From positions 7,349,001-7,413,000 of the forward strand of contig OZ025283.1 of the NCBI GenBank assembly GCA_964019165.1: a stretch of 64,000 nucleotides of DNA, in the 5' to 3' direction. The notes under the pieces were generated by a model. The model was given only the letters and a program-made list of their open reading frames with translations, did no database searches and was not told the origin of the DNA. Source of the stretch: Mastigias papua. Lineage: Eukaryota > Cnidaria > Scyphozoa > Rhizostomeae > Mastigiidae. Every line of letters starts with the position of its first letter. Positions within the stretch are counted from its first letter, which is position 1. Of the stretch, positions 53,300-59,188 are shown in pieces. A program made the translations under genes and the position numbers.

Positions 53300-56200
53300 G
53301 GAGGAAGAGAAATCCTGGTAACTCGCTAGCTACTGATTGCATATATATTTATATTGTTGTTGTGTATACAAAATTAAAGGTCAAGAAAAATGCCTCTTCA
53401 TCAAAACGAAACATCTTCATCAGTTTGATGTTTATTAGACTGATCAAGACGCTGGTCGGAATGTTTTAAAAAGGTTAGATGTTTAAAATTTTTGATTGTA
53501 GACTTGGTATTGTCTATGTCTTCAAGCGTTATATTCATTCTTGATCCAAATGTATGCCCTCGTGCATCCTCTTATTACAGCCTCTATTGCAAGATCATAT
53601 GATTACATCGTAAGAAGTACTCCTAGATGGGTCACAACAAACACTGACTCTTGGTTGACAACAACCCCTTACCAATTGCCAACAACAGCTCCTTGGTTTT
53701 CATTCGAGGAAGGTGAGTGTGATCAGAAGTATTTCATCTGAACAATTTTTTCCGTGGGTGATCTCTCATCTAATCTAATGGCAGGTTGCATGGATTAGAT
53801 TTTGAATTTGGATTGTATAATCCATATTCCTTCATTTAAATAACAGCCAAATGTTTGAGACCTCTAATAACATGGTTTCCTCCCAACTTAACTAGCCAAT
53901 CAGCAAGCAAAATGGGCCTAAACATACCTGTGGAATGCATGTGTGGTGAGAATCTTTCATGATGATTGGTCAATTAAGTTGGGAGAAAATAGATCTGATC
54001 AGACTCAAACATTTGGCGGCTATGCTTTAAATTACTGCGTCATGATTGCTGCTTGGAGTACTAACAATAAGCGATTTTTAATGGGAACTCTAATATAGAG
54101 ATAAGATACTGCATCTAAATTTTGAAATTTTCTGCTAAACGATCCATATTACTAAAATTCAAATTTTGAAGATACTAACTTACAAACATCTACAATTAAA
54201 GCTGCAGATTTAAACATTTTGCCAAAAGAGTTTAGGGAGTAATTCGACCCAACTGAGAGAAGATTCCATAAGCTTGCTCCTCAGAAAGAAAAAGATTTTT
54301 GGCTATTTGTTGTTGCATAACGTTCGTCCTCTGTTGCTTAGGCTAAGGGAGGAGCATTCTGATTGTTTGCGTACATTGAGTACTGGTGAAGATAGTAAAT
54401 CGAAACGTCTAAATTTAGGGAAAGTATGTCATTGATTTCTGGGGCCATTGGGACAGCTCGAGAGAAAAGTGGGGGGGGGGGAATATTGTGTATCTCACTA
54501 AAGACGGTCGTGTAGTCGAGTGTTCTAAATGGGTCGGGTAGCTGAGTGTTCTAAACGTTGAAGTAGTAGCAGTAACAGTAACAGTAGCAGTATCAGTTTT
54601 AGTTTCAGTAGCAGCAGCAGCAGTGGTAGTTGTAGAAGCAGTAGCAGTAACAGTACCAGTATCAGTATTAGTAGCAGCAGCAGCAGTAGTAGTAGTAGTA
54701 GTAGTGGTGGTGGTGGTGGTGGTGGTGGTGGTGGTGGTGGTGGTGGTGGTGGTGGTGGTGGTGGTGGTGGTGGTGGTGGTGGTGGTGGTGGTGGTGGTGG
54801 TGGTGGTGGTGGTGGTGGTGGTGGTGGTGGTGGTGGTGGTGGTGGTGGTGGTGGTGGTGGTGGTGGTGGTGGTGGTGGTGGTGGTGGTGGTGGTGGTGGT
54901 GGTGGTGGTGGTGGTGGTGGTGGTGGTGGTGGTGGTGGTGGTGGTGGTGGTGGTGGTGGTGGTGGTGGTGGTGGTGGTGGTGGTGGTGGTGGTGGTGGTG
55001 GTGGTGGTGGTGGTGGTGGTAGTAGTAGAATTCATTGGCGCTGTTTCCATGCCAATGGTGCCTTAGGTCATTTCAGACATTTCTTTTTGTACATGAGGAT
55101 AGTCGTTCATTGTTGTGGTGCATTGGCGTTTGAATATAGGTGTTGGTTGTTTTTTCAAAGGAAGTTTTGTTGTTTTGTACTGTTGGTAGGAACAGTACAG
55201 TTTAGACTTCATACGTGTACTGTGCTTAAGCTGTAGGGGAAGTTTGTCTAGGAATAGCTCCTTATTTCTTGTTGTCTTGTTTTGCAGTTTTCCTTACCTT
55301 ACCATTTATATATTGTTGTCCTTGGTGCCAAGGACTTTAGGTTATCATAATCTTTAGCTGTTTTTCATCTTAATATTTTGATGTCTTTTCCTGCAGATTG
55401 TATTCATCGTCAGCAATCACAGTTTGCACGCAATTCGATATTTAGAGAGCTTTATTTTGATAGTGCACAAGATAACAATTTTGGATCTGGTCTTTGCACA
55501 TGGGAAGGCTTTGGACCGCGTCATTCGCATCATTTTCTAGAGTTCCGATACATTAACACAGGTATGCTGCGTATTATATTTTACAGTTTGTAAATATATC
55601 TGCGAGAGTTCATTTATCTGAGTTTGCCTTTAGTTTCTTGCAAAATTTATCGGTGCATGCTTGATGTGCAGGTAATTGGCCTCTAATGATTCTGAAAGTC
55701 ATTTGTAAATATGAAAAAGAGTCACGTCTTGCAAATTGAAAAATATTGTCGTGTTTATTCGCCTCATATCTACTTTTATAATATCGAGAAATTTTGGAAA
55801 AGGAGTCTATGTTGAGAAATATTGACATTGCGTCATTCAGGCATTTATATGGTCTGCAAAACTTCATTGAATTTACTATCGTTTATCGGAAGTTCTTTCA
55901 TTGAATTATGAAGATTAGGAAATTTTAATATTTACATTATACGATTTTGTTCATTATGCGCTATTCTTAATGCATGTTAATAGGGTATTAGGGTAATATT
56001 GTGCTGGACACAAATAGTATATCCTAGTATTTGAGAATCAAGCAATCACTGAGGTTAACTTTTACGGGAGTGGCCTATGGTAAGTAGTGGGTGTGTCAAA
56101 TTGTTATCTGAGTTAAAGTTACCGTAAATTCTCTATTAAGCCCCCCGGGGGGCTTATTGATTTCAAGCACTCTAGAGGAAGGGCTTAATGGAGAGGGAGG

Positions 56201-57038
56201 GCGTATAAGAGAGGGGGGCTAAATAAATTTTTTGAGAATTTTTAATAGTATACTGCATATTTGCTGTTTGAAAATAGAGAATAATATTCAGATTGATTAG
56301 TTTATACATCATAAGTTCCCAGCAGAACAAACAAAATTGAAAGATTATGTGGTAACCGTTGATATAGAGTGTTTTTGTCTGCAGAAAGTCAATGAACGAC
56401 TTTGATTCTTTGAAGGTTGGGAGCTATTGTTAACTGAGTGTGATCACGCTTAGTGTACTTACTCCTATGAAGCTTAGTTACGCTTGGTACTATTCAATAT
56501 TATATAAGGGGGGCTTAATAAATTTTTAGTCCAGAAAGTGGGGGCTTAATTGAGAGGGGGGCTAAAAAGAGAATTTACGGTATCTCAGATAGCGCGGCTC
56601 TCTTTCTTGTCACTTTGATTCTATGATTTATAATTTAAACTGCGGTTTTCGACGGATCTACAACAATTTTTATTGACTGTAGTCTTCCAAATCCTTCATT
56701 TCTACGAGATGCTTCCCATTTATTTCAAGGTTCATGGAGAAATGTCTTGAGACTGAGTTATGGTGCTGGCAAATCGAAAGAATTCAGAGGACGTGTAAGC
56801 ATCACAGATCTTGATTTGTTCGAAACTGGCAACTATTTCAAGATTACAATGTCTTTTTATGATTATTTGTCATCGAAAATACACATAGTATTTTCAGCAA
56901 CTCCAGGTAATCATTGTTCTCGTTCTGATACTTTGTAACTTGACAGTTTTCCGGTTTTCTTTCCTCTCTTCTTCATATCTATGAATTTTTGCAGCTACTT
57001 CGTATTTAAAACTGATTTACTTTCGATTTACACCATAG
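36437..57038 (+). CDS. Gene B: MAM/CUB receptor-like gene, tandem paralogue of A with damaged 3' part
   Basis: Fourteen exons join cleanly (36437-55561): signal peptide 1-19, MAM about 20-191, linker 192-200, CUB1 201-312, linkers 313-331, CUB2 332-445, Thr/Pro stalk 446-489, first half of CUB3 490-544. Exons equivalent to A exons 2-12 (MAM1, SRCR, LDLa1, MAM2, LDLa2) are absent; exon 1 is followed directly, after a 4-kb intron, by the counterpart of A exon 13. Beyond the stalk B has an added CUB3 instead of a membrane exon. CUB3's second exon lacks an acceptor AG at the aligned position, the next exon is one base out of phase and ends in TAG. Read-through after exon 14 would stop at 55591-55593, giving a secreted protein of about 554 aa. 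Whether B is functional, soluble or a pseudogene is open. Confidence 0.8.
36750..37060. mobile_element. MITE with long inverted repeats and telomere-like words
   Basis: The two arms are imperfect inverse copies over most of the element: 'catctgtacgttcatatgct' on the left versus 'tagcatatgaatgtacagat' on the right, with matching outer ends around 'acacccccacaaatt' and 'aatttgtgggtgt'. Each arm carries several GGGTTAG or CTAACCC words. About 310 bp, in intron 1 of gene B, just after exon 1. Confidence 0.8.
38483..39530 (+). mobile_element. LINE 3' end with restriction-like-endonuclease-type C-terminus, 3' UTR and ATC tail
   Basis: The open frame 38483-39220 (245 aa) contains, after an in-frame poly-Ile tract, [19 protein letters not shown] (a CxxC...H...C zinc-knuckle-like motif), [42 protein letters not shown] and [20 protein letters not shown] followed by ELT fits a PD-(D/E)xK nuclease as in R2/CRE-type LINEs. 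After the stop comes about 260 bp of 3' UTR with 'aataaaccatggaacaaccc' and an A-rich end that runs into (ATC)n at 39489-39530. The N-terminal 50 codons (GDWLDCSFQ..., NRYLLKG) recur at about 40010-40100. Confidence 0.8.
38627..38716 (+). repeat. (ATC/ATT)n microsatellite inside a LINE open frame
   Basis: About 90 bp of ATC with periodic ATT, read in frame as about 30 isoleucines within the LINE ORF 38483-39220. It probably marks the junction of two element copies, because ATC repeats normally sit at the 3' end of this family. Confidence 0.9.
40000..40290 (+). mobile_element. Partial LINE copy followed by (ATC)n microsatellite
   Basis: 40010-40110 repeats the text of 38500-38610 (for instance 'cgcgaaatgaatcactatc' versus 'tgcgaaatgaatcgctatc', and 'cttaagggcag'). 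It ends in 'gggctagc' and about 130 bp of ATC repeat (40155-40288). It lies only about 165 bp upstream of gene B exon 2. Both copies end directly in an ATC repeat. Confidence 0.7.
40454..45352 (+). CDS. Gene B exons 2-5: MAM domain
   Basis: Exons 40454-40600, 41779-41879, 43243-43419 and 45262-45352. They correspond one for one to A exons 13-16: [85 protein letters not shown] and [12 protein letters not shown]. The last exon is 3 nt longer than in A, adding one residue. Four MAM cysteines are in place. This is the best conserved region between A and B, suggesting constraint on this domain. Confidence 0.92.
43420..45261 (+). other. Gene B intron 4
   Basis: No feature identified. Two minus-strand open frames (44049-44297 and 43715-43906) have hydrophobic segments but no recognised family or shared splice structure; 44296-44493 is open on the plus strand. 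An unrecognised repeat is possible. Confidence 0.4.
45614..45640 (+). CDS. Gene B exon 6: 27-nt micro-exon linker
   Basis: Encodes EFEPITIVK, phase 1-1, acceptor TTGCAG and donor GTAAGT. Equivalent to A exon 17 (DFGAITVTK). Confidence 0.85.
45902..46086. mobile_element. MITE family M3, copy 1
   Basis: About 185 bp with inverted ends 'agccgccaaatgtttgagg' and 'taaatatttggtggct', and internal inverted blocks around 'tctcccaatttaactgacca' and 'tggtcacttaggttgggaga'. Two further copies are at 53843-54021 and 57181-57346. Inserted in a gene B intron. Confidence 0.85.
46704..46935. mobile_element. MITE-like inverted-repeat element
   Basis: Left end 'tttaaagcccctgccaagtg' mirrors the right end 'gcttgaccagggcttaaa'. 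Internal 'ccaacatt'/'aatgttgg' type words occur. About 230 bp, ending just 58 bp before gene B exon 7. Non-coding. Confidence 0.65.
46994..47863 (+). CDS. Gene B exons 7-8: CUB domain 1
   Basis: Exons 46994-47140 (acceptor TTTAAG) and 47675-47863, both phase 1-1, identical in length to A exons 18-19 (147 and 189 nt). Sequence: [68 protein letters not shown], and [11 protein letters not shown]. The phrase PFSLISSTN is identical in both paralogues. Confidence 0.88.
48060..48500 (+). mobile_element. LINE C-terminal fragment
   Basis: In shifting frames the plus strand reads [30 protein letters not shown], then (48238-48501) a stretch containing [19 protein letters not shown] and [12 protein letters not shown]. 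This FRGSILWN...FK pattern is the typical C-terminus of CR1/Jockey-like LINE ORF2. At least one frameshift. Confidence 0.75.
48755..48825. mobile_element. Possible hAT-type terminal fragment
   Basis: Contains 'ggcccgcggaccttgagttt' followed by 'gacacattt', reminiscent of the right end of some hAT elements. Only one end is visible and no target duplication was found. Confidence 0.35.
49784..50230 (+). CDS. Gene B exons 9-10: two micro-exons
   Basis: Exons 49784-49813 ([10 protein letters not shown], 30 nt) and 50204-50230 (GSKRIDAIR, 27 nt), phase 1-1, corresponding to A exons 20-21 in size and order. They link CUB1 to CUB2. Confidence 0.78.
50391..51222 (+). repeat. Compound minisatellite (CCAT / CCGCCCAT / CCAG / CCTATCAG), about 830 bp
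   Basis: Three zones: CCAT and CCGCCCAT units (50391-50575), CCAG and CCTATCAG units (50576-51085), then CCAT/CCGT units (51086-51222). It is open in several frames, giving long Ser-Gln-Pro-Ala or Trp-Met-Asp-Gly repeats, but it is intronic. The equivalent intron of gene A (24270-25433) has only a short pyrimidine tract at the same place. Confidence 0.95.
51480..51930 (-). mobile_element. LINE C-terminal fragment and 3' end
   Basis: On the minus strand 51660-51820 reads [20 protein letters not shown] then [19 protein letters not shown] and a stop, the standard end of a LINE ORF2 (YRG...WN.L...FK). AT-rich 3' sequence follows towards 51480. Located in the intron before CUB2, opposite to gene B. 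Confidence 0.78.
52027..53189 (+). CDS. Gene B exons 11-12: CUB domain 2
   Basis: Exons 52027-52185 and 53007-53189, phase 1-1. [72 protein letters not shown]. Equivalent to A exons 22-23; the second exons are equal in length (183 nt), the first is 6 nt shorter than in A. Confidence 0.88.
52257..52480 (+). mobile_element. tRNA-derived SINE-like element
   Basis: Starts with a tRNA-like head: 'agtggttagagcgcttgact' resembles a pol III A box and 'gattgttgaaaccgaaccc' a degenerate B box. A tRNA-unrelated body follows with 'aaatgggtacctggtggc'. Not a functional tRNA, since no complete cloverleaf can be drawn. Confidence 0.5.
53221..53296 (+). repeat. (AT)n microsatellite
   Basis: About 75 bp of pure AT, 31 bp after the CUB2 donor. 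Confidence 0.95.
53581..53712 (+). CDS. Gene B exon 13: Thr/Pro-rich stalk
   Basis: A 132-nt phase 1-1 exon: [20 protein letters not shown], then [20 protein letters not shown]. Rich in Thr and Pro, so probably O-glycosylated and extended. It is the counterpart of A exon 24 but 15 residues longer. Confidence 0.82.
53843..54021. mobile_element. MITE family M3, copy 2
   Basis: Ends 'agccaaatgtttgagacc' and 'ctcaaacatttggcggct' are inverse; internal 'tcctcccaacttaactagcc' and 'caattaagttgggagaaaa' correspond to copy 1 at 45902-46086. Confidence 0.85.
54560..55029 (+). repeat. (AGT/AGC)n leading into about 317 bp of pure (GGT)n
   Basis: AGT/AGC/AGC-type units to about 54703, then about 105 perfect GGT units (54704-55020), then AGT. 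Intronic between gene B exons 13 and 14. Long poly-Val or poly-Thr frames across it are artefacts. Confidence 0.97.
55397..55561 (+). CDS. Gene B exon 14: first half of CUB3
   Basis: A 165-nt phase 1-1 exon: [43 protein letters not shown]. It follows the pattern of CUB first-half exons (DC at the start, C.W, then F...T at the donor). This CUB has no counterpart in gene A. Read-through past the donor meets TAA at 55591-55593. Confidence 0.75.
56120..56582. mobile_element. MITE with 'taccgtaaat' ends, copy 2
   Basis: Left end 'taccgtaaattctctattaa' mirrors the right end 'aaaagagaatttacggta'. Internal G/C-rich 'gggggcttaat' blocks parallel the copy at 34345-34657. It is inserted in the intron between the two CUB3 exons, about 70 bp before the second. 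Confidence 0.85.
56652..56906 (+). pseudogene. Gene B CUB3 second half: open exon without acceptor AG
   Basis: From 56652 to the donor at 56906 the frame is open for 255 nt, phase 1-1: [60 protein letters not shown]. The expected start D|GSTTIFID aligns with DSNKTVLVN of A exon 19, but the bases before it are 'ggttttcg', with no AG. The nearest AG (56681-56682) would join out of frame and soon hit TGA. A one-base deletion turning a ttttcag acceptor into ttttcg would explain this. A sequencing or assembly error is the main alternative. Confidence 0.6.
56995..57038 (+). pseudogene. Gene B micro-exon relic ending in TAG
   Basis: Between acceptor TTTGCAG and donor GTAAGT lie 44 nt, reading [14 protein letters not shown] then TAG directly before the donor. 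It occupies the place of the HPP.Y micro-exon after CUB1 (30 nt in A and B). The length is not a multiple of three, so it breaks phase 1-1. It may be a decayed micro-exon or the terminal coding exon of a soluble form. Confidence 0.45.
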
Positions 57039-57180
57039 GTAAGTTTTAAATCCTCAAAGGAGTATGTCTCAAAGTATTCACCTAAAATACTAAAATTAGT
57101 CATTTTTTTAAATGTCCTTTCAGTGAGTGATAAAGTTCAGTAATGTAATAAGTAATAACTTGTAGCGTAATAGAAATACA

Positions 57181-57346
57181 CCAAATGTTTGAGAGCCCTG
57201 TCAGGTGTATTTTCTCCCAACCAAATTGGCCTATCATCATGCGGAATGGGCTTAGTGTTAGCACGTGTGGTCAGAATTCTGCATGATGATTAGTCAATTA
57301 GGTTTGGAGAAATAGACCTGACAGGGGTTTCAAGTATTTGGCGGCC
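57181..57346. mobile_element. MITE family M3, copy 3
   Basis: Ends 'ccaaatgtttgagagccc' and 'gtttcaagtatttggcggcc', with internal 'ttctcccaaccaaattggcc' and 'caattaggtttggagaaat' blocks shared with the copies at 45902-46086 and 53843-54021. Confidence 0.82.
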
Positions 57347-57481
57347 ATGCAGATTTTCAGATAACTTTTCGGGTAGGTGAAGGTCGGATAATTTAGAACA
57401 GTCTTTCCCTCCGGAATAAGTTATTGAATTTAAAAGTGAATCTACGCCACAAAGCATTTTCAACAGTTGCGTTTTGTGTAG

Positions 57482-57520
57482 TTTTCACCAGTCTCGGCTG
57501 AGGGCCGAGTCTGGTGAAAA
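57482..57520. repeat. Short hairpin-forming inverted repeat
   Basis: 'ttttcaccagtctcggc' and 'gccgagtctggtgaaaa' form a 17-bp stem with one mismatch around a 5-base loop. Intronic or intergenic; purpose unknown. Confidence 0.7.
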
Positions 57521-58237
57521 GCGGCAGATTTAAAGTTGACCAAATCTTCTCTGACCTAAAGGTCTGTTGAATCATTTATTGAATTGCCCATTAAAATAAA
57601 TTCCTTCCACCAAAATGGAGTTCGTACAAATGAGGTTCGTATGAAAGCGAATACTATACGTTACGAATGTTCTACTCTCAAAATGAAAGTTATGCAAACC
57701 GTCATGGCACTACTTTACTCCAACAGCATTGATTATCTCTTTTTCCTTTCACTAAACCTTTAATCACTGGTTGCCCATTTAGCATGAAACTTTTACAATT
57801 GTTAATGTTAAACAAATGTATGAGCTGTTAGCAATGGTCTAAAGTATGATCTTCTTTTGAAAGCCGTGAACCGATCTGGATCATTGGTTTCTTGTAATGG
57901 AAGCCAACCATATCATCCAACGACTTGTTATCATAACCATATCACACATCCAATCTCGTCCTTCTTCTTTTTTTAATTTGTCTCCAAGCTGACTCCACGA
58001 ATTCTGTCCACCGGCAGATCTTCCTGTGATATGACAAAACATGCTAACTTTCTTTTGTAAATCATGCTATGCAAAAGAGGCCATTGTAGGTGCACTTTCT
58101 TCAATGCAGCTTTTTACGATGATGAAAATATTTTATGATTGTAATATGTAGTTTCTGTCGTTGTTATAACGTATATTTCCATAATATTCAGTTGAATTAG
58201 ATTGTCATCGATTTTTCAACCCAAATTCAATTTATAG

Positions 58238-58285
58238 GTTGTTATAAGAGCTCTTTGGGATTACATTATGTACACAAGTACAAAG
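58238..58285 (+). CDS. Possible 48-nt micro-exon of gene B/C family
   Basis: Acceptor TTTATAG, donor GTTAGT, 48 nt, phase 1-1, encoding GCYKSSLGLHYVHKYK. It lies where a second linker micro-exon would be expected before a membrane exon. No paralogue of the sequence is known to me, so it rests on splice sites and phase alone. Confidence 0.35.
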
Positions 58286-58354
58286 GTTAGTTAACTCCTA
58301 TTCCTTTCATGTATTATATTGTGAGTGCATCAGCATGCATGTCTGTTCTTAAAG

Positions 58355-58825
58355 GGCACACGTAATTTTAGGGGGTAGGGGTGGTGATTTATTGCATTTC
58401 TATATCTCTGAGGATGTCATTAAATCTTTCAGAACTGTTAATAGAGAGAAATTTCTTTCACTGGAAGCATCTATTCTCATTGTTTATTACGTCCAGATCA
58501 AAGTAGGGCAAAGTTGAACTAATTTGAATTTTGATTATCCGTAATTTACCACGAACTGATGCTCTCATTATAGTCATAAAGCCAACGTAGCGATTAAGTC
58601 CTTCCATATGGCTGAGAGTTCCAATTTTGTCCATCTTGGATTTTGATGGTCCATAATTTACCATGGGCCAACTGATCCTTATTATCATTGGACCAACTTA
58701 GTGAATATGTTCGAACACATAACCGTCATTTCTACATTGGACTAGTTTGGATTTGCATACTTCAGAGTTTCTCGTGAGCCGAATAATAATTTCTTGTTAG
58801 TGTCACACCCCCTAAAACTACAAGT
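58355..58825. mobile_element. Possible MITE-like element upstream of gene C
   Basis: 'cacgtaattttagggggtag' at the left and 'cacaccccctaaaactacaa' at the right are inverse. The interior has two related blocks around 'cataatttaccatgg' and 'cgtaatttaccacga'. It ends about 160 bp before the gene C start codon. Boundaries are uncertain. Confidence 0.45.
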
Positions 58826-58983
58826 ATATTTTCATCAGAGACTCATCATAATTTCATGTGTTTAATTCTAGTTAAAAGATGAACAGCAATATATAACCAC
58901 CAAGGATGTGGGTCTAAACTCTAAAGGGAGTCACTTCTTGCGTATAATCTCATATCTTATACTACACTCCTCAACGGAAGATT

Positions 58984-59188
58984 ATGGCTAATGTCGCACT
59001 TCTATTATTCATTTTAGTCTTGTTTGAATGCGAATGTACAGGCTTCAAATACCGGTTTTTGGACGATGACGACTACTGCTATTGTGGAAATCATCCCCCT
59101 GCGTATTATGGATTTTTTCTGCAACATCCAAACTTCTGCTCGAATTGCACCGGATCCTGCGGGTATGGCAAGCTCTTCTTAGAACCAA
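58984..59188 (+). CDS. Gene C exon 1: signal peptide and novel Cys-rich segment
   Basis: 205 nt, phase-1 donor GTAAGG. It begins MANVALLLFILVLFECECTG, a strong signal peptide, followed by FKYRFLDDDDYCYCGN, HPPAYYGFFLQHPNFC and SNCTGSCGYGKLFLEP. Six cysteines occur in the roughly 50-residue mature part; I recognise no known domain. It is not similar to exon 1 of A or B. Confidence 0.65.

Noticed and set aside
54415..55066. Long poly-Val (plus) and poly-Thr (minus) open frames
   Set aside because: Both are produced by a pure GGT repeat.
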